Shown here piece after piece: positions 1 through 12,190 of a stretch of 64,000 nt of DNA (position 1 is the first letter of the stretch; each line of letters opens with the position of its first letter). The notes beneath the pieces are model-generated. The model saw only the letters and a list, made by a program, of their open reading frames with translations. It searched no databases and was not told where the DNA came from. This DNA comes from Zygaena filipendulae (taxonomy: Eukaryota > Arthropoda > Insecta > Lepidoptera > Zygaenidae). The translations under genes were made by a program, and so were the position numbers. The stretch spans positions 4,967,501 to 5,031,500 of the forward strand of contig OU015662.1 in the NCBI GenBank assembly GCA_907165275.2. Direction: 5' to 3'.

Positions 1-1362
1 ATTGAGGATATGTAATAAAAAATAGTTCTTAAGAAGTTATACGTATAGTATAGGTATTCATCATCCTCCATCACTTTTTCTAGCACGCAGACATTTAATA
101 CGCTATCACTGTCTTTTCACAGCTCAATTATTTGTCGACATATCTCCATATTGTGTATAAAAACTCATCAGAAGGAAGCTCTTGGGTAGCGGCTTAGCGA
201 GCCGAAGACAGCGGCGCCCTTCAACTAGTAAAGACACTGACTCAGCACAGACGCACTCCGGCGCACCACCCATTACCCGCCAGCTTATCATTAGGTCGCG
301 GGCGCACTTCGCAGAACCAAAAACACCAGTCATCCGACGTCCAATTCAGAGCAATTAACGAGCCAACTGCAATTTGTATGTCCCTGGCTGTGTAGTAGGT
401 ACATACCACGCCTCTATACCGCACACCGTTTGTTTTCTCCGTCACATTTAAGTAAACATAATGATAAGAATTTATTTTAGATATAATTATGTAACGATAA
501 TAACTCTCAATTATTAAATTCATAATCAAAAAATATAAATAAAACCGATATAGTATATGAGTATGAGTGATTATCATGTTATTTGCTATTATTAATATTT
601 ACTTGCTATTAAAACATGAATAACCATTTTATATTTTTTTTTCTTGTCTGCCGAGGGGACAAAAAATCATACCATTGAAACAGCGGAGCATAGATAGTAA
701 AGTAATTTTAATTTTAATAATAACTTAAAAAAAACAATAAAATCCTTATAATAACTATCCAGAGGAATGAAATCTCGACATTTGTTTCATTCTAGTTTGT
801 AGTTCCTTTAAATACATTTTTCTTTAACTTTATTCAAACTAGTTTTACTATATTTTAATGTCTGCATTGTAAACTGGTTGGCGTTTGCTATACGGACAAA
901 AGCAACCGTGACGAGATGTCGATATTACGAGTCCTTGTTAACAAAGTTCGATCACGGGTTGTGTGAAAAAAAAAACGCTCTTATATCGATTTGCTGCGGC
1001 GATAATAATTAAGTCTAGCGGATTAACGGTAACTCTTTCAAATATTCTATTTTATATACCGGAAATTATCAGATTTCTATTTTGAATTATCCGATACAAA
1101 AAATATGTGTGTTACTAGGCAAGTTATTTTCTAATGAAGTGAAAAAGTTAAATATACTTTGTTGGCTAGTGGTGCCATGCTATGCTATTTTTCAATGCTT
1201 GAAGTTTTATATTAAAAATATCTTTTGTACGTAAACCACAAAACTTTTTTTTTATTCTAGTGTATCTACGCAATAATTCTTTCTTAGCATACAATGAACT
1301 TCTTAAATTTCGGCACACATTTATATAATAGCCAAGTCAATTTCATCACTACATACGTAGGT
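1..1362. other. AT-rich non-coding DNA, no gene seen
   Basis: There are only short overlapping open frames on the minus strand (124-577), none with a recognisable motif. Poly-A/T runs and TAGGTA words are common. A GGGGACAAAAA-type decayed repeat edge is seen near 655. No RNA gene or repeat with definable ends was recognised. Confidence 0.5.
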
Positions 1363-1662
1363 ATATTATAAAACAGTCCGTAAAGTTTCCCGCCGCGTCT
1401 GTCTGTCTGTCTGTCAGGCTGTTCGCGATAAACTCAAAACTACTGAACGGAATTCACCAATAGATAGATTGATTTATGAGGAAAATTGAGATAATTTGTC
1501 TAGGTTTTGTGTAAATTTGTGTAAATTGGTTGAAATGTAACGATAATTGTCGAAAAAAGTGCATTCAATTTTGCATACATCACGTTGCATTGTCAGGGAT
1601 ACAGAAAAGGACATAGGGTACTTTTTGTCAATGAAACTTCGAAATAAAAGTGGGTGAATCTA
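1363..1662 (-). repeat. Family S interspersed repeat, variant b tail
   Basis: This is the first of about two dozen copies. In sense orientation (here the minus strand) the family begins ACTAGCTGTCCCCCGCGG, continues with GTTTCACCCGCGG, GGAGTTCCCGCGGGAATTCC and GTACCCTATGTCC, then takes one of several tails. Variant a ends CATGATGATCGGTTGAG, GACAGACAGAC, ATAATATTAGTA. Variant b ends TATTGGTGAAAACCGCATG, CGCGAACAGACAGAC, GTTTTATAAT. Variant c carries CGGTTCAGTAGATC. I read it as a non-autonomous retroelement or SINE-like family; its class is unresolved. This copy has a b tail (CGCCGCGTCTGTCTGTCTG at 1391) and a worn head that ends in an atypical ATGAAACTTCG stretch. Confidence 0.7.
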
Positions 1663-1683
1663 CGTGGAATAGCCATTGGTTTA

Positions 1684-1920
1684 TCTAATATATATAAATC
1701 ACGTGTCACGTTGTTTGTCCGCGATGGACTCCTAAACTACTGAACGGATTTTGATAAAATTTTGTAACCCTTCATAATATGGTCCAACTTAAAAGATAGG
1801 ATAGTTTTTATCCCGGAATTCCCGCGGGAACTCCAGAATTACAATACAGCACTTTTTCCCGGAATTACCGCGGGGACTCCGAAATTACCGCGAATGAAAT
1901 CGCGGGGGACAGCTAGTATT
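1684..1920 (-). repeat. Family S repeat with a different distal tail
   Basis: It abuts the previous copy. The tail is CACGTGTCACGTTGTTTGTC plus CTGAACGGATTTTGAT, unlike variants a-c. The head is duplicated internally: CCCGGAATTCCCGCGGG at 1811 and again CCCGGAATTACCGCGGG at 1858. It ends GGGGGACAGCTAGTATT. Confidence 0.7.
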
Positions 1921-4286
1921 ATATATTTTTGTTGTTGTATATTACCACCGAATGTGAGGCAAGTTTACACTAGACTTAGAGTGATAAGTAATTGGATTTA
2001 TTTTGGATTAAAGGATTAAAGACTGACATAAACGAATACTAAATTAGTTTTAGGTATACTAAGAGATACTAAGTGACAAAAAACCGAACCGAACACATAT
2101 GTGTTTTGAGGTCTTTTTTTATATTACTGTTTTATTACCTTGGTTTTTAATATGAGTACTCGTACATTTAACACTCTATGTTTTGAAATCTATCTACCTA
2201 ACCGATAAATAAAACAAAACACACGATTAATAGTAATATCAGCAACAAAAAATTCATTTTACGTGATCGAACGAGTAATGAATTAATTTAATGGCAATTA
2301 TTAACCTATGTACCTATATTAATAAAAAGTTTAACGGATAACCCAAATAATCGTTCTCTTTCAATTTAATATTCCACTATCCATACACCACACACACAAT
2401 TTCCATGAACGACGGTTGCATTCAAGAAATGTGTGGGTACATCGGCGTTTTCAACTGCTAGTGTGTCAGCCGACAGCAAACCGAATATTCCTTATTGTGT
2501 TGTCATCATATTAACTGACAGTACCAAAATAATCTGCCATTCATTTAATCCGCGTACCTACACACAATTGCCCGTGAAATGTTGGCACTATTATTGTGCC
2601 GTCAAATCTCCCATCCACGGGCATTAATTAAATTCTAACAACAAAAAATATATAATGAAGCTTGTAATGAATACATTACTGTTTATCACCAATAAAACCG
2701 GCTAGCTTCGAATTTAAAAAAGATATGGATTGTTCTAAATTCAATTTCATTTCAATTAAACTAGTCGATTTGGTCGTCATAGAATCCACTTGCTAAAATG
2801 CACACTAAAAGTCATATTAATGCATTATATGTTTCGTCCAATTATATTGAATACGCCAAGGTTAGGTTAGGTTACCTATCTGCGGTTAGGTTTTAGACTA
2901 TACATTTTTGATAGTCATTTTATAATTGTAAGTACGCACGTAGTATGGGTTTGAATTCTCATTACGAGTAGGAGCTTTAATAACTTCTGAAATCTAGAAA
3001 CAACACATCATATTGTACCTACACAATATACGATAGCATTCGTATTTCCAATACCAACAGACGGAGGCGGTATACGTGTTAATAACGTAGCGGTAATAAC
3101 TCGGCAGACACAATAGACGGAGTCGAACCGTGAGACAATTGGAAGCGTCGCACCGTCAAATGAGATGTTGTTCCTGCAATCCGCGCCGCGACCAACTCGA
3201 TCCGGTCCAATTTGCTCTATATCACGAGCACACTCGATACCTCACTGTGCTTCCATGAAATAATTGCATACAATTAAAATAACCCGATATTTAGCTGGAT
3301 ATGTGATAGTTTTAAATGCTGCTGATATGATTTATACAAATAAAAAAAATCGATAGTATGTCTGTAATATAGAGCGCTATTAAATCACTAATAATCGCCT
3401 TTTTTTTGTTTATCTGTCTGTCCGGTGTGATCTTCTTAACGGATTTTATTGAAATTTGGTACACACATACGTAGTTACGTAAAGTCTAAGACTAGTTTAT
3501 TTTTAGTAAAAATTGTACGCGTATTGCTGTTTGTGAATTGCTTTAAAATATCTATTTACAAAACTATCTCTAAATAAATCAGATAAGAATTTATAATGTT
3601 TTTTTAGCCAAAACCGAAAATAATCTAATACCTTATTCATAATTTCCAACCAGCGACATCCCGGAAACAAAAAAGGTCATCAACATCAACAGTGATTGAG
3701 TTATTTATATAAAACTCTTTAAATCAACTTTTCCAATTTACTTTTATTAATAGGTAATATTGCGGACGAAGCATACTAGTATAAATTATGGTTTTCTTTA
3801 ATAAAACACTTTAAAAAATATTTTATTTACAGTTACAATATAGGTAATCACTGCTATTAGATAATTATCTTTAAAGACAGACTGATTAATGCTACACCAT
3901 TTGGCATAGTAACAAAAACACAAACACGTAACTTGACAACGTACCTACTCACTATTTTTAACCCACTTGAGGTGGTTTAACTCTGCTTACGCTCTCTACA
4001 GTTTTAAGCCTATTAATTCTATGCAGCGTCGATTAATATAAGAATCGATTTAGACCTAAAAAGACACATATTGCATTCTTTATATGTATACGAGTATGAA
4101 AAGAAATTAATATCTCAGTCGTAGTGAATTCACAAAAATATCCCATCATTAAAAAAATAAATAAACAACGGGTTTGATGGTGTACGTACATTTTTTGGTG
4201 GGGAACTCCACCGTGGTGGGGTAATATTTAATTATTCCGCTGCGGAAATGCAAGGCGGGGTCGCACTAACCCCACCCGCGCACAAA
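1921..4286. other. Non-coding stretch with two GC-richer islands
   Basis: Mostly AT-rich. GGTTAGGTTAGGTTACC occurs at 2861, and a partial repeat tail with TGTCTGTCCGG and ACGGATTTTATTGAAATTTGG sits at 3413-3500. A GC-richer island at 3060-3250 holds an ATG-less minus-strand open frame (about 3009-3245) with no recognised motif. Another island at 4190-4290 precedes the small ORF at 4287. Confidence 0.5.
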
Positions 4287-4427
4287 ATGGCCGCCACCGT
4301 CGACGTTACAATTACATTCCATAACAAACCTAAGGAAGTCGGCAATGCGGTCTATATAATGTGTGCCAACTCTCAAGATGTTCATAAAAAGCAGTGGTTG
4401 AAAGAACGATTTCACAATTTTTTTTAA
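4287..4427 (+). CDS. Candidate 46-residue small ORF, function unknown
   Basis: The ATG lies in CACAAAATGG, which matches the favourable insect start context CAAAATG. The frame runs 46 codons to TAA and begins MAATVDVTITFHNK, with IMCANSQDVHKKQWLKERF towards its end. It is basic near the C-terminus and has no signal peptide or membrane segment. It follows a local GC-rich patch in otherwise AT-rich DNA. I do not recognise the protein. It could be a small gene, a first coding exon, or a chance frame. No convincing splice donor was seen inside it. Confidence 0.22.
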   Translation: MAATVDVTITFHNKPKEVGNAVYIMCANSQDVHKKQWLKERFHNFF

Positions 4428-5146
4428 TAATAATCAAAAATAAAACTTAATCTATGATTTATATTAATAAATACATTATTAAATTTATATTGGCAATACG
4501 AAAAACTGTGCGAATGTGCGAAGATTAGGCAATATGTAAATGCGATACAACATTGGACAATTATACCATTGTAAATAATATTTTAATATTCCAATATCAA
4601 AGCATCACGATGTAAAAATCTTACTTCAAATTGTTTTAACCATATTTTATGTAAATAAATCGAAACATTATCGAACCTTAAGAACTCGATTTTTATATAT
4701 TATATTATTTAAACGTCGATATAATTGGCAATTAAGCCGCCAAGAGTCTGTTGGCGTGAAAAATTGCAAAACTGCACGGTGGACACTTACAGTCTACCGG
4801 ATAGGTGGCATTACAGATAGAAATAAAATCTTAAAAGCCTTCGTTAATAAATTAACTACTTATAAAAACTGCCACTTCATAATTACACGCGTAATTTCTC
4901 GTAGCTTTTTTCTCAAAGAAGTTTATGTTTTTATTGCGACAACACTTACATTGGGCCCGACCATTTATATGATAATATCCTATACTCGGATATTTAAAAA
5001 ATAACATAAGTATCCAGCGCCATAAGTGACAGCTAATAAAAATAAATTTTAAAATTAATGTGATACAAGTGTGACGCGTTGAAGTCTTTTGTATGCGCGT
5101 CAAAATAAGTGTCGAGAAGAGATTTTTGTACCTATTACTAGACTAA
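4428..5146. other. AT-rich non-coding DNA
   Basis: Overlapping short frames lie on both strands (4756-5103), with leucine/isoleucine-rich, unrecognised translations. No repeat boundary or RNA gene was recognised. Confidence 0.5.
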
Positions 5147-5383
5147 CGGCCGCACTCCGAGTTGACTTTAATGATTACTTAGTTAAGTATAGATTTTTTA
5201 AAACAGAACTGCCGCAATCAGAGACGTTCAGTAAATTAATGTTAATTGGCATTTAATGAGATGTAACCTAATTAGTTAAATGCCAATTAACATTAATTTA
5301 TTAAACTTGTATGATTGTGGCAATTTTGTTTTAAAAATCTATACTTAACTAAGTAATCATTTAAGTCGACTCTAAGTGCGCGG
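5147..5383. mobile_element. 237-bp foldback MITE, copy 1 (PIF/Harbinger-like)
   Basis: The element is an inverted repeat along nearly its whole length. The left arm reads CGGCCGCACTCCGAG, TTAATGATTACTTAGTTAAG and CCGCAATCAGAGACG; the right arm is its reverse complement around a short GAGATGTAAC centre. It is flanked by TAA on the left and TTA on the right, consistent with a worn 3-bp TWA duplication. Copies at 22509 and 63781 share sequence and length. It has no coding capacity. Assignment to PIF/Harbinger rests on the 3-bp TWA flanks only. Confidence 0.85.
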
Positions 5384-8300
5384 TTAAGTGTTTTTTATAA
5401 TTTATATTTTAAGTTAGATCTTGTTTATGTATGTACCTAAATAAATAACACTGCCGTTTATTATTGACCGTTTCATATCAATCTTAATTACTTCCAATAC
5501 TGAAGACGGCGGCGCGTAAATCTGTATTAAGAAGCATATGTGATATTTTTAATTATGGTAAAATTCGACCACCGCGGCAAGCAATTGCGTGACGCAAACA
5601 AAAGGTAAAATATTACGATGTTGAATTGTACATAAGTACAACTGCCAACCAAAATGTTAATAAATAGAGGTAAACGCAAAAAACGAAAAGTGTACATTTT
5701 TGTTTTCAACAGTCATAAGTGACATCTAAGCCCAGACTTGTACTTTCGTTTCGGTCACGAAATCATCAGAGTACGTGCTGCTAATTACAAATTATTAGCA
5801 AGCGTCACGCAATCAACAATATTTTGTTGATTGTAATATTTATTGACTATTTTACCTCTATTCAGTTGTGAAATAAAGCATTAAATAGATGAACGTTTTT
5901 CTTTTCACTTGTGTGCACAAATGTACATTCGGAAACAACACGTGCAAACTCATCGCGTTCGCGGCGACCGATCGTCTTCTACCGTTCCGATTAAAAGCTC
6001 GAGCGGGCCGCGTAATGAAGCGAGATAAATCAGTCGAAGTCACACGCACTCCCGCACATCATCACCTGGGACTGACCTCAGTTATTTAACTGCACACTTT
6101 TTTACTTAGAATTTGTCAATTAATTGAAATAATAAACGACAGGAAATTATGTAGAATCTCTCATATGGTTTGCTTAGTTCTTTATTTTATTTCGAAAATC
6201 TCATGATTTCAAAATATATCTCGTGTTTTTTTTTTTTACTTCAATCGGTGTATCATGTCACACATCGTCATTGGCATAATTACTAAAAAGTTGCCATTTA
6301 ATAAAAAAGAAGAAGAAGAACGATTTGTGTCAATTGTAACAGTAACTATGTAATAGAATAAGACCATAAATAGCTTTTCAATCATAATTTATCGTATTTC
6401 AATCGTATTTCAGACTGAAGATTTTATCCATAATTTACTCTTAATTCAGAATCAGCGAACGCAAATTCCAAGCTATTATGTTTTTGGCACTTAGCAGATA
6501 GGGCACAAAATTGTAAACACATTAGTGGGCTTTTGAGCATGAATGCATTTAAGCTTCTCAAGTGGACTAAAGCATATGCAACGCACTAATACTCTACATA
6601 GCCAAATTGAACACTTTTCTAGCGTAATCCAAGGGAAGAAGACATGATTTTTTATAACGACTGGCGTAAGTTTAATTCTTGCTTTAGCGTTTTTCAATCC
6701 AAGAGACGCAACAGTAAATCAAATGTCATTTTACAAAATATCGATAATGCTTAAAGTAACGGCAACCTTACATTCAATGGAAATGCCGAGGTAATGTAAT
6801 TGCAGTAATCTAATTTGTAAATAATGTAATTCCAGAAAAAAAATAAGATTTATCTGTGTTCAGCCCCCCTACGTTTTAAGTAGAAACAATAAATTCATCG
6901 ACACTAATTGGTGGTTTTCTCCCATTATCTGCTCATTACATCACAGTAGCGCGAATAAAATAAAATATGTGTGCGGAGCGGTCGGTACGCCGTAGGCAGA
7001 TCATTCGCATGCGATAAGCGTCGGTCAGGCACATCGTAAATTCAAAGGGCAGGCTCGACCGAACTTGAGACCTGATTTTGCGCCTTAATCAGTTGTAGGC
7101 CTCAATGCTGCCACATGCGAAGGCATCATAAAATCTGTCTCGCCCTTAATGCTTTTTAAAAGAAAAACAAAACATCTATTAAAAAATATTTAACGAAGAG
7201 CGCTTGAATATTGAGATAAGTTAAAAAAATATAGAATCGATTTCCGTAACTTAATGATATTTACCTACATAATGTCAATACCAAAAAAATATTAAAATAG
7301 AAGCACTATATTCGTTTCAGACATCAATACCCATAACACAATCAATTCAAATCAATACAAGTGTTTGTTTATGTATGCATTCACGATCTGTGGAATAATA
7401 TATCCACATTTAACATTGAATGTATCAGCATAAATCTATAGCAGAATAACAAGAATCGATAACGAAAACATAGTTATCGAAATGGAAACAGAACTCATGC
7501 TCGTGACTCTTGCAATGAACTTTGAAATGGAAAACATTGTTCCGCAAATTAATCGATATTAAAAGCTCGATATCGGTAGCATTTACGAATCATGCACGCG
7601 TGCCGACAAAAGTATTTGCAACACAAACAACGATCCACAATTCCATAAGCATTCTACTGCATAAGAAAATAAAAGGTCTCGAATTTGCATTGCACGAATA
7701 TGCTGAATCCACGATTATTAATATAAACCAACAAAGACGTGGCATCTCTTTTTACCTCGCTACGATGTTCGCAAAAAATATCAAGAGCGAAGAAGAACAA
7801 CAAGCGAAACGAGTCAAACACGCGGTTAAATGTCATGCAGAACCAAATTCAATTTCATTTTCAAATATTGGTTCATGCGCGTGAGTTACAACGTTCGTGC
7901 ATGTTAAATTCCAGATGATTAACAGACCCGGACTCTTTTGTACCACCAAAAAACTGAAGTAATAACAGAAAGTAAATCTTTATACCGTGCATTCTTGTAA
8001 CTGTTAGAGTTCGATCGAAGCTATTTTATAACAAAAGAGCAAAGTAGGTAGCTGCAGTCCTGAGTTCGCTTCCACTAAGCTCTTTTCGTATTCTAAGAGC
8101 GTTAAATTCAAATAAACGTGCCATAATAAGCCGAGAACTAATCTCATATTGCCAATAACTACTTGGGACGGCTAGAGTAATATCAACTCGGAACTGAGAC
8201 ACACTACAACATCGAACCTTATGCAACTCTAACGCAGAAATAGAGCGAGCGTAATGGATATGTAAATTTTAAAGTGCTGTAAGGCCCATGCTATGCTTTG

Positions 8301-8847
8301 CGTCTTTGCCGTTCGCCATAGATCAAATAATAAGATAACGGTTATATCATGAAAAAGTTCAACCTCGATTATTGTTATAGACAGATGACGAGTTCCTTTT
8401 TATCTTATTGCATGTTAATTAACAAGTTACTTTGAACATTAGTTCAGAGCTTTTAGTTAAAGATCACAACTTTGGATTTCAATACAGTTACATAACGCGG
8501 TTAGAGTAAGCACGAACGATGATCACAAATTTAATCACTATTAAAATGGTCACATGAAAGGTAATTGCATGACAAAGCGGGACAATGTTATCGCTCTGTC
8601 AATCTATCGATCATGACGTAATCACGATTGTTGCGCAAAGCAAGCAATATTTTAGTGGCCGCAATCTAGTTGCCGTAACACATAACCACGGCAATTAGTA
8701 CTTGGTCCGGTGAGCGACAGCATGCCTAAAGCGATTATATTCAGTTTTGTCATATTGCACTCTTGCTGCTGTTATCCTAGTAAAATATGACCTGTGCCGA
8801 AACAATGTACAAAATATATTATTAACAATGGAAAAATCTTTTTAAAT
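5384..8847. other. Non-coding DNA, no gene recognised
   Basis: Several weak frames occur, the longest on the plus strand at 7522-7884. Its translation is low in informative motifs and a minus-strand frame overlaps it, so I do not call it. A poly-T run lies at 6227. A GC-richer patch at 6970-7140 shows no ORF of note. No repeat with clean ends was found. Confidence 0.5.
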
Positions 8848-8887
8848 CAATAGGGATGTTGACGACTTTTGAAAATCAAAATTCTTA

Positions 8888-9373
8888 TTAGTCCGGTTTG
8901 TAGATTAATAAAAAATATTGGACACATATTTTTTGCTTTTTCAAAATAATGAAAATGTACTGTGGGCCACATAGACAAGTAGGACCACCTTGTGAAATTT
9001 ATACTTTTTGTAAAACGTCTGTATGACGTTGTAAGTTGCCGTTTTTGCAGCTCCAAGCTCCAAATTTCAATACAAGCGAAAAACTAATATTGAAGCTGCA
9101 AAAACGGCAACTTATAACGTCATAAAGACGTTTTACAAACATATAAATTTTACAAGGTGGTATACTTGTCTATGTGGCCCACTGTACATAGATATAGCGC
9201 ATTAAAGTTCAGGATGGGGGCTCGTGACGTCATTAACCGCTATAAGCCCCCATACAAACAGATAGTGACGTCACGTGAAATTTTAACTCAATGTATCGCT
9301 GTTATTATTTGATTACGTAAAAAAAGAAAAAAAACGAGTCCAATATTTTTTAATAATCTACAAACCGGACTAA
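8888..9373. mobile_element. TIR element (MITE A) interrupted by another MITE
   Basis: The ends are inverted repeats: TTAGTCCGGTTTGTAGATTA at the left and, at the right, AATAATCTACAAACCGGACT. The left arm continues AAAAAATATTGGACACATA. The flank GGGATGTTGACGACTTTTG just outside the left end resembles the true outer terminus of the related 22108 copy, so the full element may start near 8851. The interior holds paired TGACGTCA palindromes (9226 and 9268). A second foldback element (8956-9188) sits inside, so this copy is older than that insertion. Confidence 0.8.
8956..9188. mobile_element. 233-bp nested foldback MITE, Tc1/mariner-like
   Basis: Left end TGTACTGTGGGCCACATAGA and right end TCTATGTGGCCCACTGTACA are inverted repeats with one mismatch. 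Pairing continues inward through CAAGGTGG, AAAACGTCT, GACGTTGTAAGTTGCCG and TTTTTGCAGCT. If the element proper starts at CTGTGGGCC, it is flanked by TA on both sides, the Tc1/mariner target duplication. It lies within MITE A. It encodes nothing. Confidence 0.8.
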
Positions 9374-9522
9374 AAAAAAATATGGATTCTGCATACAAAA
9401 ATGTACAAAGAAGTTACGTTATCAATAGTAAAATTGTTCACACCTGGCATCATACATATACAAACTAATAGGAAGGTTTTTTTTTCTAAATATAGCAAAA
9501 AATAAATAATTATTAAATAGGT

Positions 9523-9728
9523 ACTAGTTGTTCCCTGCGGTTTCACCCGCGCTAATTTCGGAGTTACCGTAGGAATTTCGGGACAAAGAGCACCCTATGT
9601 CCTTCTCTGTACCCCTAATAATGTGTATGCAAAATTTCATGATGATCGGTTGAGCCGTTAAGGCGTGAACAGACATACAAACAGAAAGACATACAAAGTT
9701 ACTCTCGCATTTATAATATTAGTATGGA
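9523..9728 (+). repeat. Family S repeat, variant a, near full length
   Basis: Head ACTAGTTGTTCCCTGCGG, middle CACCCTATGTCCTTCTCTG, tail CATGATGATCGGTTGAG, and end TTATAATATTAGTATGGAT. Confidence 0.8.
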
Positions 9729-9960
9729 TAACAATTTTTAATTACATTATCAATCACACTGATTAGATGGCAAATTGATCTAGAATCAATATCAAAGAAA
9801 AGACATATGTACATTATATAAAGAAAAGACATACAATCCAATATCTAAAATAAAACCTAATAATAGGTATATCATAGCATGAGGATAATAATAAATGATA
9901 ATTAATCGGTAATACAAATACAGCAAAATATTAATTGGTCAGATATTTAATACAACAATA

Positions 9961-10262
9961 TATTATAAAACAAAGTCCTCCACCGCGTCTGTCTGTTCGT
10001 TATAAACTCAAAAACTACTTTTTCATAGTATAGTGGTTCATGAGGTAGGTTTAGGTCTGTCAAGGTTTTGTGTAAATTGGTTGAAATATAACGATACTTA
10101 ATCATCATTAATGGAAGTGTCGGAAAAAGTATTTCGTTACGCTTTCACACCTTAACTAATCAACAGATTACCATGAGGTAAAGTCATCGTACGGAGGGTA
10201 CTTTTAACCCCGAATTCGCGCAGGATCTTCTAAATTAACGCAGGTGGAACTGTGGGAAAAAG
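9961..10262 (-). repeat. Family S repeat, variant b, decayed
   Basis: Tail TATTATAAAACAAAGTCC and CACCGCGTCTGTCTG at 9961. The middle reads TTGTGTAAATTGGTTG. The head is very worn: ACCCCGAATTCGCGCAGG near 10208. Confidence 0.65.
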
Positions 10263-11414
10263 TTACCTATAATATTATATATAAGTGTATTTTATCAAAA
10301 TAACAACAATCAAGGAGAACACGACATCGTAGCTGGCATAAATAAGCTGAAGTGACAGAGATTGATAGAAATGCCAAGAGTTATCAAGCAAAATTGTATC
10401 AAAGCCTCCCAAAACGCGAGCACAAGCGGATAAGGTAGCGCCGAGCAGGCTCCAGGTACTCGTATATAGGCAATATTTCATGGTACCCTCGCGCAAACGA
10501 AAATTGCATTAACATTTTTTGACAGTCACTAGTTGAAGCGATGACGAGGATGTTTAGTCCTCGCGTTGACAGTGAAAAATTACGAGTCTCAGGTCGGCGG
10601 CTGGCGTTGCGATCGTTCGATAGTTCTTAATGCAATGCTGTCAATCGCATGCTTTGACGTGCGGAATCACTTCTCACTATCTTAGAGGCAGCGCAACCTC
10701 TTTGCTGGCGCAACGATTGCTTAGTCACCATCCGTAATAGAAGCGTCATCCCAACAGTTTTGCAGTGTAAATTTATGCCCGTAACACATGTACCCACTTT
10801 TACTGAATTACACAGATTTATAACTAACCCTATTTGTAAATTCTGTACAGAACATCTCGCACCTACTTTAGATTGTAAACTCAATATTGTATATACTGCA
10901 AATTGGCCGGCAACGTTCTTGACGTTTAACGACTGTAAAATCTAGTCCGTTCGACTAGGATAGTTTGCGTAAAAGCAGTGAATAGACACATAAAACACTT
11001 GGTTTGCGAGTTCAGCTCAAACCGCCCTACATGCAAATCAAGTCACGGTTCGACCTAAATTACAACTCTGATACTTCTAGCTCGGACTGACTAGCGCGAC
11101 TCAATGGCACCGCGTAATAAGACGAATTATGTCCATCAGACACGACACCGTAGCAATCATTGCGCAATTTGTTGCCAAATAACAAAGTTTCAGCATCACT
11201 TTAGGATGAACACCACTATTATAAGTAAATTAAGCCGTGCAAGATATGTCTAATGGCATTGTAAACGATGTTTAAATTACAACCGCAATTCAATCTTATA
11301 AATTCGTCACCAAATTATGTCGTGGTTGGTTTCCGATGAAAACATTAAGCTTGTAGTGTACTTCGCCGGACTAACTACTATACGAGTACCTATATCAATT
11401 GTAAAACGTAAATA

Positions 11415-11858
11415 TCAATACCCTACTTCGCTATTATAAACATTAACGCTAGTAAAATCTCTTTTAGAATATGTATACCTATATCGAAAATTTCCTATGT
11501 AACTAAAGCTGCGACGGCAACAGAGCAATTCCGACGGTGGCTCCCTCACGCAAATGCCTGCATTATGAAACCGGCACGGGCTCATAGATGAACAATAAAA
11601 ACCATTCTCGAGAGACCTTTGGCACTCAACTTCTCTTTGTATCACTGTGTCTCGGTGCCAAATTCGTGTGGGAGACGACGTAGGTCGTTCCATGCTGGCC
11701 GGTGTACGTACGTGCTTTGTTAAATTGCCAGCATTACCGTCCCCACGAGCAGTAGTAGATGTGTCACCGAGTGCTCTAGTTTTGCGGACACGACATTCGT
11801 AGCCGTGGGAAGTAGTTACCGACGGTAAATTGAAGGTTGTGATTTTTAATATTGTCAA
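11415..11858 (-). CDS. Unrecognised 147-codon open frame, doubtful
   Basis: The frame begins at a TTG directly after a TAA stop, so it has no ATG at its start; the first ATG is about 55 codons in (ATGGAACGACC). The translation is basic and cysteine-bearing, with no motif, signal peptide or membrane helix that I recognise. A plausible donor, ATATAGGTATAC, lies near the 3' end. It is among the longest non-transposon frames in the window, but one frame of this size may arise by chance. I rate it more likely spurious than real. Confidence 0.12.
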   Translation of the reverse strand: MTILKITTFNLPSVTTSHGYECRVRKTRALGDTSTTARGDGNAGNLTKHVRTPASMERPTSSPTRIWHRDTVIQREVECQRSLENGFYCSSMSPCRFHNAGICVREPPSELLCCRRSFSYIGNFRYRYTYSKRDFTSVNVYNSEVGY

Positions 11859-11997
11859 TTAACTACGTTGCATCAAACAATGGTGAGAGTGATAGATCTT
11901 TATACACAAGCAACACGAGGCGATAATTGATGTATTAGACGGTAGCAAACTTATGTAAGTGTTGAGCTTGAGATAATAGGTTTAATCGAGACTTGTG

Positions 11998-12187
11998 TGT
12001 AAAACAAAGTCACTTCCCGCTGTCTGTGCCCGTGTACTTAGATCTTTAAAACTGCGCAACGGATTTTCATGCAGTTTTCACCAATAGATAAAGTGATTCA
12101 TAAGCATGGTTTATATTTATATTTCATCATGGAATTCCCGCGGGAACTCCGAAATTACCACCCGTGAAATCGCGGAAGACAGTTAGT
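11998..12187 (-). repeat. Family S repeat, variant b
   Basis: Tail AAAACAAAGTCACTTCCCGC and CAGTTTTCACCAATAGATAA. Head GGAATTCCCGCGGGAACTCC and CGTGAAATCGCGGAAGAC. Confidence 0.75.
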
Positions 12188-12190
12188 CAC

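Noticed and set aside
1391..1420. Short CTGT reiterations as a CRISPR-like or functional array
   Set aside because: They are the GACAGACAGAC tail of family S seen in reverse, with no spacers.
3009..3245. ATG-less minus-strand open frame of about 78 codons
   Set aside because: GC-rich patch lowers stop frequency; a CACAG acceptor-like site precedes an in-frame TGA and no homology is recognised.
7522..7884. 120-codon plus-strand frame
   Set aside because: It starts at TTG/ATG-poor sequence, has no motif, and is overlapped by a minus-strand frame; no splice or promoter support.
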